DNA of 64,000 nt. It comes from JAANXG01 sp963731035 (GTDB taxonomy: Bacteria > Pseudomonadota > Gammaproteobacteria > Arenicellales > JAANXG01). The position numbers and the translations under genes were made by a program. Numbering within the stretch: position 1 is the stretch's first letter; each line of letters starts with the position of its first letter. The notes under the pieces were generated by a model. That model was not told the DNA's origin. It saw only the letters and a program-made list of their open reading frames with translations, and did no database searches. Positions 52,974 to 62,046 of this stretch are shown here, piece after piece. The stretch is taken from the NCBI GenBank assembly GCA_963731035.1, contig CAVSUY010000003.1:1-64000 (forward strand), read 5' to 3'.

Positions 52974-54952
52974 GAAACGGCGCCCCCCTTCAATTCTTCG
53001 GCGGCGAACACCGCCTCGCGGCGGGTCGCCCGGTAGCGCCTGTCGCTGGCCGCCAACGCCCCACCCAGCGCCATGAACAGGGCACCCATCCAGATCCAGC
53101 GGATGAAGGACTTGTAATAGACCCGCAGCGTCCAGTGACCGTCGTTGCCCACCGGATCGCCGAGGGAGACGTACAGGTCGCGCGTCAGCCCGGGATTGAT
53201 GGCCGCCTCGGTCATGGGATTGGTGTTGGCCTCGTACACGCGCTTCTCCGGCGTCAGCGTCATCAGTTGCTTGCCGTTCTGCGACACCTCGACCCGGCCG
53301 CGGCGCGCTGTGTAGTTGGGTCCCGGTACGGTGCTGACACCCTCGAACGTGAAGTCGTAGCCAGCGGCGTGATAGACCCCGCCCGGAGCCAGGCTGACGT
53401 CCTCCTCGACGCTGTAGATATTGGTCAGCGTGATGCCGACGATGAATACGCCGATGCCGGCGTGGGCCAGGCTCATGCCCCAGAATCCCCGCGGGATGGT
53501 CCGCAAGGCGGATACCTTGTTCGGCTTGTTGGCCAGGCGGGCGTAGATGCCATAGACGGAGCTCGCAATCACCCACAGGGCCACGATCAGTCCGAAAGCC
53601 GCGGTCCAGGAGAACCCGGCGTACATCGCGAACGGCAGCACCGCGCCGAGTGCGACACTGGCCGCCAGTACCCAGCGCAGCCGCATCACCAGCTCGCGGA
53701 GCTGGTCCTTCTTCCACCTGCTGAGCGCCCCGATCCCGACCAACAGCGCCAGGGGCAGCGCCAGGGGAATGAACATGCTGTTGAAGTAGGGCGGCCCGAC
53801 GGAGATCTTGGCGATATCGAAGGCGTCCAGGACCAGCGGGTACAGGGTGCCTAGCAGCACCATCGCCGCCAGCACCACCAGCAGGACGTTATTCAGCAGA
53901 ATGAACGTTTCCCGTGACACCAGCTCGAAGCTGACGTGAGAGCGGATGTTGGGCGCCCGCCAGGCATACAGGCCCAGAGACCCGCCGATGACCACGGCCA
54001 GAAACATCAGTATGAAGATGCCGCGAGCGGGGTCGGTGGCGAAGGCGTGCACCGAGGTGAGCACGCCGGAGCGCACCAGGAAGGTACCGAGCAGGGACAG
54101 CGAGAACGCGAACACCGCCAGCAGCACGGTCCAGGCCTTGAATACTCCTCGGTTCTCGGTGGCCGCCAGGGAGTGAATCAGTGCCGTGCCCACCAGCCAG
54201 GGCATGAACGAGGCGTTCTCCACCGGATCCCAGAACCACCAGCCCCCCCAGCCGAGCTCGTAATAGGACCACCAGCTACCGAGGGCGATGCCGATGGTGA
54301 GGAACAGCCAGGCCACCAGTGTCCAAGGGCGGGTCCAGCGTGCCCAGGCGGAGTTGAGCCGGCCGCTCAGCATGGCCGCCACCGAGAAGGCGAAGGCTAC
54401 CGAGAAGCCGACATACCCGGTGTAGAGCATGGGCGGATGGATGGCGAGACCGGGATCCTGCAGCAACGGGTTGAGATCACGCCCCGAGGTAGCGGCGGGC
54501 AGCAGGCGCTCGAATGGGTCGGAGGTGAATAGGGTGAACATCAGGAAGCCAATGCTGATGAAGCCCATCACCCCCAGGACGCGGGCAATCACGTACTCCG
54601 GCACGCTGCGGCTGAATATCGATACCGCTCCCGTCCATATGCCGAGAATCAGCAGCCACAGCATCAGCGAGCCTTCGTGGGCGCCCCAGACGCCTGAGAT
54701 CCGGTAGATGAGCGGTAGATCGACGTTGGAGTTCTCGGCCACGTAGGCCACCGAGAAGTCGTGGGTGATGAAAGCGTAGGTGAGGCACCCATAGGCGATC
54801 ATCACCATCAGCATGTTGGCTCGGGCCGCGGGGCGCGCCACCGCGACCCAGGTGCCGTAGCCCCGGGCCGCACCGACGATGGGCACGAAGGTCTGAACGA
54901 TCGCGACGACGAGCGCCAGGATCAGTGCGAAATGGCCGATTTCGGGGATCAT
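52970..54952 (-). CDS. ccmF: haem lyase CcmF
   Basis: A 660-residue protein with about 15 helices. The haem-handling WWD domain is WSYYELGWGGWWFWDPVENA. It attaches haem from CcmE to apocytochrome c. Full length, with conserved His residues around the WWD domain. The stop overlaps ccmG, and the start overlaps the ccmE stop (ATGA). Confidence 0.96.
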   Translation of the reverse strand: MIPEIGHFALILALVVAIVQTFVPIVGAARGYGTWVAVARPAARANMLMVMIAYGCLTYAFITHDFSVAYVAENSNVDLPLIYRISGVWGAHEGSLMLWLLILGIWTGAVSIFSRSVPEYVIARVLGVMGFISIGFLMFTLFTSDPFERLLPAATSGRDLNPLLQDPGLAIHPPMLYTGYVGFSVAFAFSVAAMLSGRLNSAWARWTRPWTLVAWLFLTIGIALGSWWSYYELGWGGWWFWDPVENASFMPWLVGTALIHSLAATENRGVFKAWTVLLAVFAFSLSLLGTFLVRSGVLTSVHAFATDPARGIFILMFLAVVIGGSLGLYAWRAPNIRSHVSFELVSRETFILLNNVLLVVLAAMVLLGTLYPLVLDAFDIAKISVGPPYFNSMFIPLALPLALLVGIGALSRWKKDQLRELVMRLRWVLAASVALGAVLPFAMYAGFSWTAAFGLIVALWVIASSVYGIYARLANKPNKVSALRTIPRGFWGMSLAHAGIGVFIVGITLTNIYSVEEDVSLAPGGVYHAAGYDFTFEGVSTVPGPNYTARRGRVEVSQNGKQLMTLTPEKRVYEANTNPMTEAAINPGLTRDLYVSLGDPVGNDGHWTLRVYYKSFIRWIWMGALFMALGGALAASDRRYRATRREAVFAAEELKGGAVS

Positions 54953-55410
54953 TGTCCGTGTGCTCGCTTGAACTCCGCGGCGATGTCCTTGGCCTTGGCG
55001 TTCTTCAAGGCGTCGGCCACCTCCGGCGGCATGTATTTGGAATCGTGCTTGGCCAGGACCTCGTCCGCCTGGAATACCCCCTCGCCATCGATCACCCCCT
55101 GGGCTACGATGCCTTGCCCTTCACGGAACAGGTCCGGAAGGATACCACTGTACTGCACGGCGACGGTCTGGTTGCCGTCGGTTAGATCGAACCGAACGTC
55201 GACTCCGCTGCGGTGCACGCTGCCGTTCACCACCAGTCCGCCGACCCGGAAGCGCTTGTTGGTCGGCAAGTCGCCGGCCTTGACCTGGGAGGGGGTCACG
55301 AAATAGAGCAAGTTCTTCTGAAACGCAGTGAGGGCCAACGCTGTCGCCGTGCCGATACCTATCACCACCAGCACCACGACCATGAGCCGCCGTTTCTGGC
55401 GCGGGCTCAT
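54949..55410 (-). CDS. ccmE: haem chaperone CcmE
   Basis: A 153-residue membrane-anchored OB-fold protein. The covalent haem ligand His is in VLAKHDSKYMPPE. The anchor is RLMVVVLVVIGIGTATALAL. Start overlaps ccmD stop as ATGA. Confidence 0.95.
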   Translation of the reverse strand: MSPRQKRRLMVVVLVVIGIGTATALALTAFQKNLLYFVTPSQVKAGDLPTNKRFRVGGLVVNGSVHRSGVDVRFDLTDGNQTVAVQYSGILPDLFREGQGIVAQGVIDGEGVFQADEVLAKHDSKYMPPEVADALKNAKAKDIAAEFKRAHGQ

Positions 55411-55577
55411 GACGATTCTCCCCGCACCAGGGCGTCACGCCTCAGGTGTTCGAGTACGCGGCGCTTCTTGCGCACGGCCCACATGACGTTTCCCGACAGC
55501 ACGATGAAAGCGAGCGCGAAGGACGTCCAGACGTAGAACGCGTACCCGCCCATGTAAAAGAATTCGCTCCAGTTCAT
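55407..55577 (-). CDS. ccmD: cytochrome c maturation protein CcmD
   Basis: A 56-residue protein, MNWSEFFYMGGYAFYVWTSF then ALAFIVLSGNVMWAVRKKRR, one helix with a basic cytoplasmic tail. This is the usual CcmD layout and place. ATGA overlaps with both ccmC and ccmE. CcmD is needed to release haem-loaded CcmE from CcmABC. Confidence 0.93.
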   Translation of the reverse strand: MNWSEFFYMGGYAFYVWTSFALAFIVLSGNVMWAVRKKRRVLEHLRRDALVRGESS

Positions 55578-56311
55578 AACGACCTTACGACTTCACCAAC
55601 CCATTGACTGCGGTGCTCCCGCTCGAGCAGCTCGTAGCGAACCCGATACAGGAGCAGCGCCCCGAAATAGAACATAAAAGCCAGCGCCATGAGCAGCAAA
55701 GGTATGAGCATGCTCACCGCAATCGACGGGGCCCCGAACTTGGTTACCGTCGGCCCCTGGTGCAGGGTGTTCCACCACTGCACGGAATAGTGAATGATTG
55801 GGACATTGACCACACCAACGATTGCCAATATCGCCGCCGCCCGCTCGCCGGACTGGCGCTGCTCGAAAGCGTTGTACAGGGCGATGATCCCAAGGTAAAG
55901 AAACAACAACAGCAGCTCGGAGGTCAAGCGGGCGTCCCACACCCACCAGGTGCCCCACATGGGTTTGCCCCAGAGAGAGCCCGTGGCCAGGGCCAGAAAC
56001 GTGAACGAAGCCCCGATGGGGGCCGAACACAGGGACACCACGTGGGCCAGCTTGATCCGCCAGACCAGGCCGATGGCCGCGGACACGGCCATCACCGTAT
56101 ATACGAACAGCGACATCCACGCCGACGGCACGTGGATGAACATGATGCGGTAGCTGTCGCCCTGCTGATAATCCGGTGGCGCCACGAACAGGCCGAGATA
56201 CAGACCCACCGCCATCAGCACGACCGCCACCGCGGCCAGCCATGGAATCCACCTGCCGGCGGTGCCGAAGAACTCGCGCGGCGACGCGAGTCGATGAAAC
56301 CATTTCCACAT
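55574..56311 (-). CDS. ccmC: haem exporter/handling protein CcmC
   Basis: A 245-residue protein with six helices. WWD domain: GKPMWGTWWVWDARLTSELL. It transfers haem to CcmE. The ATG at 56311 (MWKWFHRLASPREFFG) fits the family; the frame opens 19 codons earlier. Confidence 0.95.
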   Translation of the reverse strand: MWKWFHRLASPREFFGTAGRWIPWLAAVAVVLMAVGLYLGLFVAPPDYQQGDSYRIMFIHVPSAWMSLFVYTVMAVSAAIGLVWRIKLAHVVSLCSAPIGASFTFLALATGSLWGKPMWGTWWVWDARLTSELLLLFLYLGIIALYNAFEQRQSGERAAAILAIVGVVNVPIIHYSVQWWNTLHQGPTVTKFGAPSIAVSMLIPLLLMALAFMFYFGALLLYRVRYELLEREHRSQWVGEVVRSL

Positions 56312-56428
56312 ACGCTGTGTTACTGCATTGTGACCGTTCCCCCCTATTGTCCGGGAAACGGTCATCAATTCACAGTTTCCCGACGAGGGGAACCTGTCGG
56401 AAAATTTTGCGGAGCATCGGTCAAATCG

Positions 56429-57088
56429 TTATTCCAGGGCAACTCTCAGCGCTCCCGAGATGGCGAAAGGCGCCAGTGTGAGGGCCAATGCCAGCAGCGC
56501 GGCCAGCAGATACATTTGGCCTGAAGCATCCAATCCGTTCGCCGTCAGGTCCACCGCGCCCGCCCCCATGATCAGCACAGGCACGTACAGCGGCAGAATC
56601 AGCAGGGCCAGCAGGACCCCCCCCCGTTTCAGCCCCACCGTCAGGGCGGCGCCGATGGCGCCCACCAGGCTCAACGTCGGCGTTCCCAGGAGCAGGGTGA
56701 CGAACAATACCCTGAGGCTGTCGCCCTCCAGGAACAACGCGCTGCCCAGCACCGGCGACAACAGGCACAGCATCAGGCCGGTGATGATCCAGTGGGCCAG
56801 GACCTTGACCAACGCCACGGCATACAAGGGGTAGTTGGCCAGCGCGAATTGCTCCAGAGCCCCGTCCTCGTAGTCGGAGCGGAACATGTGCTCCAGGGAC
56901 AGAAGCGTGGCGAGCAGTGCCGATACCCAGACGATCCCCGGGGCCGCGAGGGCCAGCTTATTGGGACCCACGCCCAACCCCAGCGGAAACAGGGATACCA
57001 CGATCACGAAGAACGCCAGCGGGTTGACCCATTCGGACCGTCGCCGGTAGGCGAGCTGCAGTTCACGTTTGAATATCGCCTTAAACAT
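56429..57088 (-). CDS. ccmB: haem exporter membrane protein CcmB
   Basis: A 219-residue permease with six helices. It starts MFKAIFKRELQLAYRRRSEW, and EHMFRSDYEDGALEQFALAN is the family loop. It forms the ABC complex with CcmA and CcmC. It is separated from ccmC by about 117 bases. Confidence 0.95.
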   Translation of the reverse strand: MFKAIFKRELQLAYRRRSEWVNPLAFFVIVVSLFPLGLGVGPNKLALAAPGIVWVSALLATLLSLEHMFRSDYEDGALEQFALANYPLYAVALVKVLAHWIITGLMLCLLSPVLGSALFLEGDSLRVLFVTLLLGTPTLSLVGAIGAALTVGLKRGGVLLALLILPLYVPVLIMGAGAVDLTANGLDASGQMYLLAALLALALTLAPFAISGALRVALE

Positions 57089-57092
57089 GGAG

Positions 57093-57731
57093 CTACGCCG
57101 TCAGCGAAAGTTCCCGGCACATCCCGGCCAGGTCGCGGTCCACCAGCGGTTGGTGGCTGGCGAACAGGCACAGGCCGCCGGCGCGCCGGTGCTCGTCGAG
57201 CAGCTTCTCCACGATGCCCCTGCCGCGCTCGTCCAGGGAAGTGAACGGTTCGTCCAGCACCCAAAAGGACCGCACCGCCAGAAGCAGGCGGGCCAGGGCG
57301 GTGCGCCGGCGCTGGCCCGCGGACATTTGGCCGGCGGGAATATCGCGGCAGGCTTCCAATCCGAGCTGCTCGATGGCCGGGTCCACAGCCTGCGGATCGC
57401 CCCCCGCCAGGCGGGCATGGAAGGCCAGGTTTTCCCGGGCGCTGAGTTCAGCTTTGAAGCCGTCGCGATGCCCCACGTAGGCGCATTGCCGCTTGAATTG
57501 CTCGGAGCTGCGGGTGACCTCGCCGTGCCACAGCACGGAGCCGGCCTCCGCCAGCGCCAGGCCGCAGACGATGCGCAGCAGACTGGTCTTGCCGCAGCCG
57601 TTGGGACCGGTCACCTGGGCCAGCTCGCCGGACGCCATCTGGAGGTTCAATTCCCGGAACAGCAGCCGGTCCCCTCGCACGCAGGCGAGGCCCCGGATCT
57701 CGAGCTCAGTGCTGTTCTGCGCTGCCGGCAT
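57093..57731 (-). CDS. ccmA: haem exporter ATP-binding protein CcmA
   Basis: A 212-residue ABC ATPase. Walker A GPNGCGKTSLLR, signature MSAGQRRRTALARLLL, Walker B FWVLDEPFTSLD, and the switch His in CLFASHQPL. It powers release of haem-CcmE. First gene of the ccm operon; start ATG 57731 (MPAAQNSTELEIRGLACVRG). Confidence 0.95.
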   Translation of the reverse strand: MPAAQNSTELEIRGLACVRGDRLLFRELNLQMASGELAQVTGPNGCGKTSLLRIVCGLALAEAGSVLWHGEVTRSSEQFKRQCAYVGHRDGFKAELSARENLAFHARLAGGDPQAVDPAIEQLGLEACRDIPAGQMSAGQRRRTALARLLLAVRSFWVLDEPFTSLDERGRGIVEKLLDEHRRAGGLCLFASHQPLVDRDLAGMCRELSLTA

Positions 57732-57888
57732 GGGATGAAGCGGTCTTGTCTGGGAGAACATCCGAAGAAGGCAGCGGAACATACCATGGCCGGCCGGGAC
57801 AGGCTATCGCGGCTTCTGGATCTTCGAAGGAATCGTGGCTGTACTGGGATCGGTCCCGACGAACCCGGCATATCCCTGTCCACGGGGG

Positions 57889-57963
57889 GCAAAGCCGCTC
57901 CTGCAATTCTCGGGTTGCCTCGGTGCCGATCCCCGGATCGTAGGAGCGGTTTTAGCCGCGATC
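57889..57963. repeat. REP-type palindrome pair
   Basis: AAAGCCGCTCCTGCAATT on one side and CGTAGGAGCGGTTTTAGCCG on the other form an inverted pair of the same family as at 48033. It lies between the divergent ccm operon and miaB. Confidence 0.8.
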
Positions 57964-58122
57964 CCACCCCAATCCAGGCGATTTTGTCTTGAGTTCGTGA
58001 AGTTTCAGCGATTAGACTTGAGTCCAAACCACTTGGCCGAACCGGGGCGCCGACCCAATCCATTTGCGCAAACTGACGTTACTCCTCACCCCTGTGCGGG
58101 CCGCTGCCCGCTTTTCCCGCTC

Positions 58123-59487
58123 GTGACCCGAAAGGTATTTGTACAGACTTTCGGCTGCCAGATGAACGAGTACGACTCGTCACGCATGGTGGACGGCTTG
58201 CGCGCCTCGCACGGGATGGCCCTCGCCCAGCGGCCGGAGGATGCCGACGTTCTGTTGTTGAACACCTGTTCGGTGCGCGAGAAGGCCCAGGAGAAGGTGT
58301 TCTCGCAGCTTGGACGCTGGCGGGAGTTGAAGCAGGACAATCCCGAGTTGGTCATCGGCGTCGGCGGCTGTGTAGCCAGCCAGGAGGGCGACGCGATATT
58401 GGCCCGGGCACCCTTTGTCGACCTGGTGTTCGGGCCCCAGACCCTGCACCGTCTGCCCGCGCTGCTGAACGAGGTCTACGCCTCCCGGCGACCGCAGGTG
58501 GACGTCAGCTTCCCGGAGATCGAGAAGTTCGACTGCCTGCCACCCCCTCGCAAGGAGGGAGTGACCGCCTTCGTCTCCATCATGGAAGGGTGCAGCAAGT
58601 ACTGCAGCTTCTGCGTGGTGCCCTACACCCGCGGCGAGGAGTTCAGCCGCCCCTTTGATGATGTCCTGGCGGAGGTCGTCGGGTTGGCGGAGCAGGGCGT
58701 GCGCGAGGTCACCCTGCTGGGACAGAACGTGAACGGCTACCGCGGCCGTATGCACGGTGGCGACCAGGCGGACTTTGCCCTGCTGCTGCGCTACGTGTCC
58801 GAGATCGACGGCATCGAGCGTATCCGTTACACCACCTCGCATCCCGTCGAATTCAACGACAACCTGGTCGATGTCTACGGCGATCTCGACAAGCTCGTCA
58901 GCCACCTCCACCTGCCCGTGCAGTCGGGCTCGGACCGGATCCTGACAGCCATGAAGCGCCGCTACACCGCCCGCTCCTACCGGGCACTGGTGGAACGGCT
59001 GCGGGCGCTCCGTCCGCACCTGTCGCTGTCCTCGGATTTCATCGTTGGTTTCCCCGCAGAGACCGAGGCTGACTTCGAGGCCACCATGGACCTGATCCGG
59101 GATGTGGGTTTCGATCAATCCTTCAGCTTTGTCTACAGCCCGCGACCGGGCACTCCGGCGGCCGATCTGGCAGACGACGTGTCGCTCGAGACCAAAAAGC
59201 ACCGCCTGTCCCGTCTTCAGAAGGTCATCAACGGCCAGGCCGCGAAGATCAGTGAGGGCATGGTAGGGACCGTGCAGCGGGTGCTGGTGGACCGTCCTTC
59301 GAGAAAGGACCCCAAGCAATTGTCCGGACGCACCGACAACAACAGGGTCGTGAACTTCGACGGCCCGCCCGGGCTCATTGGCCGATTTGCCGACGTGGTG
59401 ATTGCCGAGGCACTGCCCAATTCCCTGCGTGGCCGGCTTCATTCCGCGGACCTGTCTGGGTCTTCCTCCTTGAAGGCGACGGCCTGA
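58123..59487 (+). CDS. miaB: tRNA-2-methylthio-N6-dimethylallyladenosine synthase MiaB
   Basis: A 454-residue radical SAM methylthiotransferase. The N-terminal cluster cysteines start with [18 protein letters not shown] and [12 protein letters not shown], the radical SAM motif is [18 protein letters not shown], and a TRAM domain ends the protein. It modifies A37 of tRNAs that read UNN codons. Start GTG 58123 fits the family start ([12 protein letters not shown]). Confidence 0.95.
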   Translation: MTRKVFVQTFGCQMNEYDSSRMVDGLRASHGMALAQRPEDADVLLLNTCSVREKAQEKVFSQLGRWRELKQDNPELVIGVGGCVASQEGDAILARAPFVDLVFGPQTLHRLPALLNEVYASRRPQVDVSFPEIEKFDCLPPPRKEGVTAFVSIMEGCSKYCSFCVVPYTRGEEFSRPFDDVLAEVVGLAEQGVREVTLLGQNVNGYRGRMHGGDQADFALLLRYVSEIDGIERIRYTTSHPVEFNDNLVDVYGDLDKLVSHLHLPVQSGSDRILTAMKRRYTARSYRALVERLRALRPHLSLSSDFIVGFPAETEADFEATMDLIRDVGFDQSFSFVYSPRPGTPAADLADDVSLETKKHRLSRLQKVINGQAAKISEGMVGTVQRVLVDRPSRKDPKQLSGRTDNNRVVNFDGPPGLIGRFADVVIAEALPNSLRGRLHSADLSGSSSLKATA

Positions 59488-59506
59488 GCCGCGATATCCC
59501 CAGTCG

Positions 59507-60475
59507 TTGAGCCAACGCCCTCCACTTACCTTCTCCCTGTCTCCGGCCGACAATCAGCGGCTGGCGCTGCTGTGCGGCCAGTTCGACGACAATCTCCGGT
59601 TCATCGAAAGCTACTTCGACGTCAAGATCAATAATCGCGGCCCGGTATTCAGCATCACCGGCGACCCCGAGCATGCCCAGCGCGCGGAGCGGTCGCTACA
59701 GGAGCTGTATACGGTTACCGAGAAGGACCAGGAGTTCAATGAGGCTACGGTTCAAAGGATTCTGAAGAACATTGGCAACGACGAGGAGGCCGAGCCGGTC
59801 CGTAACACCAGCGTGCGAACCCCGAAGAAGCAGGTCCGCCCGCAGAACGAGCGCCAGCGGATCTACATCGAACGCATCCTGACCGAGGACGTGTGCTTCG
59901 GCGTCGGCCCCGCCGGTACCGGCAAGACCTTCCTGGCGGTGGCCTGCGCGGTGCAGGCTCTGGTGCGTGACGAGGTGCACCGCATCGTTCTCACCCGGCC
60001 GGCCGTGGAAGCCGGCGAACGCCTGGGGTTCTTGCCGGGAGACATCGGCCAGAAGGTGGACCCTTATCTGCGGCCGCTTTACGATGCCCTGTACGAATGC
60101 TTCGGCTTCGACAAGGTCGCGCGCCTCATGGAGAAGAACGTCATCGAGCTGGCACCCCTGGCTTACATGCGTGGACGCACCCTGAGTGATTCCTTCGTGA
60201 TCCTGGACGAGGCCCAGAACAGCACCACCCAGCAGATGCTGATGTTTCTCACGCGCATCGGTTTCGGCTCCAAAGCAGTGATCACCGGCGACATGACCCA
60301 GACGGACCTGCCGCCGGGCACGACATCGGGCCTGCGCCATGCCGTGCAGACACTGGCCAAGGTCAAGGGGGTGAGCGTGACCCACTTTAAGCCGATGGAC
60401 GTCGTCCGCCATCCGCTGGTGCAGCGAATCATCGAAGCCTACGAGGCCAGCAACGGAGAGGGGGATAAATCCTGA
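59507..60475 (+). CDS. ybeZ: PhoH-like ATPase (YbeZ)
   Basis: A 322-residue protein. Walker A is CFGVGPAGTGKTFLAVACAV and Walker B SFVILDEAQNSTTQQMLMFL. PhoH-like proteins have a helicase-type ATPase fold and go with the endoribonuclease YbeY in RNA processing. It starts at TTG 59507 as best judged. ybeY follows after one base. Confidence 0.94.
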   Translation: MSQRPPLTFSLSPADNQRLALLCGQFDDNLRFIESYFDVKINNRGPVFSITGDPEHAQRAERSLQELYTVTEKDQEFNEATVQRILKNIGNDEEAEPVRNTSVRTPKKQVRPQNERQRIYIERILTEDVCFGVGPAGTGKTFLAVACAVQALVRDEVHRIVLTRPAVEAGERLGFLPGDIGQKVDPYLRPLYDALYECFGFDKVARLMEKNVIELAPLAYMRGRTLSDSFVILDEAQNSTTQQMLMFLTRIGFGSKAVITGDMTQTDLPPGTTSGLRHAVQTLAKVKGVSVTHFKPMDVVRHPLVQRIIEAYEASNGEGDKS

Positions 60476-60476
60476 G

Positions 60477-60935
60477 GTGGCCCTGCATACGGTGGTGCAG
60501 CGCGCCTGTCGGACTCCCGCCGCACCCGGCACCCGACATATCCGACGATGGGCGAGCGCTGCTTTCCAGGCGTCCGGTCCCCAGGACGGCGATATGGAGC
60601 TGACAGTGCGCATCGTCGACGAAGACGAGGCTGGGGCGCTCAACCGGACTTACCGCGGCAAGGACTACGCGCCGAATGTGCTGTCGTTTCCCATGAACGC
60701 GGGGAAGGAAACCGGAACCGGGCTGTTGGGGGACGTGGTGATCTGCGCGCCGGTGGTGGAACGCGAGGCCGCGGAGCAGGGCAAAGTGCCGGAGGCCCAC
60801 TGGTCCCACCTGGTGGTCCACGGAGTGCTGCACTGCTGCGGCTTCGAGCACGATACCGAGGAAAAGGCAGAGCCCATGGAATCCCTGGAGCAGCGGATTC
60901 TGGCTGAATTCGGATTTCGGGACCCCTATACTTAG
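60477..60935 (+). CDS. ybeY: endoribonuclease YbeY
   Basis: A 152-residue metal-dependent RNase for 16S rRNA maturation. The zinc motif is HLVVHGVLHCCGFEHDTEEK, matching HGxLHxxGxDH with Glu in place of Asp. NRTYRGKDYAPNVLSFPMN is the conserved earlier stretch. It starts at GTG 60477 directly after ybeZ. Confidence 0.95.
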   Translation: MALHTVVQRACRTPAAPGTRHIRRWASAAFQASGPQDGDMELTVRIVDEDEAGALNRTYRGKDYAPNVLSFPMNAGKETGTGLLGDVVICAPVVEREAAEQGKVPEAHWSHLVVHGVLHCCGFEHDTEEKAEPMESLEQRILAEFGFRDPYT

Positions 60936-60956
60936 TGCCAAGGGGTACTTAGCTCG

Positions 60957-61841
60957 ATGAACAATAAAGACGAGCCTCCGAGTAGGCCCTGGTGGAGCGG
61001 TCCGTGGCGGCGCCTTCGACGTTGCCTGGGCGGCTCGCCACAGACGCGGGAGGAGGTGCTGGAGATCATTGCGGCGGCGCGCCGTGGCGGGGTGCTGGAC
61101 CAGGAAACCCAGGACACCATCCAGCGCGTGCTGCAGGTCGCGGAGCTGCGCGTGCGCGACATCATGATCCCGCGCCCCAAGATGGTGGTGGTGGACCGCT
61201 CCGACTCTCCGAAGGAGCTCCTCCCCGTGCTGATAGAAAGCTCCCATTCACGTTTCCCGGTGGTGGACGGCGAGCGCGACAAGGTCGTCGGGATTCTGTT
61301 GGCCAAGGACCTGCTGCGTTATTTCGAGAATGGCGAGTCCGGCGTCTTCAACATACGGGACATGCTCCGTCCTGCGGTGTTTATCCCGGAAAGCAAGCGC
61401 TTGAACGTGCTGTTGAATGAGTTCCGTGCCAGCCGCAACCACATGGCGGTGGTGGTGGACGAATACGCAGGCGTCGCGGGGCTCGTGACCATTGAGGATG
61501 TGCTCGAACAGATCGTCGGCGATATCGAGGATGAGCACGATATCGACGAAGAGGCCGACATGATCCTGCAGCGCGGCGAGAACGAGTACGTGGTCAAGGC
61601 GCTGCTGCCGCTCGAGGATTTCAACGAGCACTTTCACACGACCTACGACGACGCCGAGGTGGATACCCTGGGCGGCCTGGTGATTCAGAACCTTGGCCAC
61701 GTGCCCAAGCGCGGGGAGAAGCTGCAGATCGACCAGTTCAAGATCGATGTGCTGCACGCCGACAGCCGGCGCATCTACTTGCTCAAGGTCATTGTCGTCC
61801 CGAACTATGTTCCGTCTGAAACTCCGTCAAACGGGTTTTGA
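60957..61841 (+). CDS. corC: CorC-family CBS-domain protein (HlyC/CorC)
   Basis: A 294-residue cytosolic protein: two CBS domains (VRDIMIPRPKMVVVDRSDSP; DMLRPAVFIPESKRLNVLLN) and a CorC_HlyC domain (EYVVKALLPLEDFNEHF). It is linked with magnesium/cobalt efflux; the exact role is debated. The conserved VAVVVDEYAGVAGLVTIED stretch (here MAVVVDEYAGVAGLVTIED) is present. Fourth gene of the miaB-lnt block. Confidence 0.94.
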   Translation: MNNKDEPPSRPWWSGPWRRLRRCLGGSPQTREEVLEIIAAARRGGVLDQETQDTIQRVLQVAELRVRDIMIPRPKMVVVDRSDSPKELLPVLIESSHSRFPVVDGERDKVVGILLAKDLLRYFENGESGVFNIRDMLRPAVFIPESKRLNVLLNEFRASRNHMAVVVDEYAGVAGLVTIEDVLEQIVGDIEDEHDIDEEADMILQRGENEYVVKALLPLEDFNEHFHTTYDDAEVDTLGGLVIQNLGHVPKRGEKLQIDQFKIDVLHADSRRIYLLKVIVVPNYVPSETPSNGF

Positions 61842-61881
61842 CCGAGGCGTCTCGAGCTCGATGAGTTGGAGCATCCTGGAC

Positions 61882-61966
61882 AATCGCGGTTGAAACCGCT
61901 CCTGCAATTCGAAGATCCGCACCATGCTGAAACCACGGGTTGTAGAAGCGGTTTCAGCCGCGATGG
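61882..61966. repeat. REP-type palindrome pair
   Basis: ATCGCGGTTGAAACCGCTCC and GTAGAAGCGGTTTCAGCCGC are members of the REP family seen at 48033 and 57889, facing each other in the corC-lnt gap. Confidence 0.8.
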
Positions 61967-62046
61967 GTCCGCCGCCACAATCGGGTCGACGCTACTGCGA
62001 TCGTACCCTCGATTCGCAATGCCGTCGTAGCATCGCAACGGCCGGA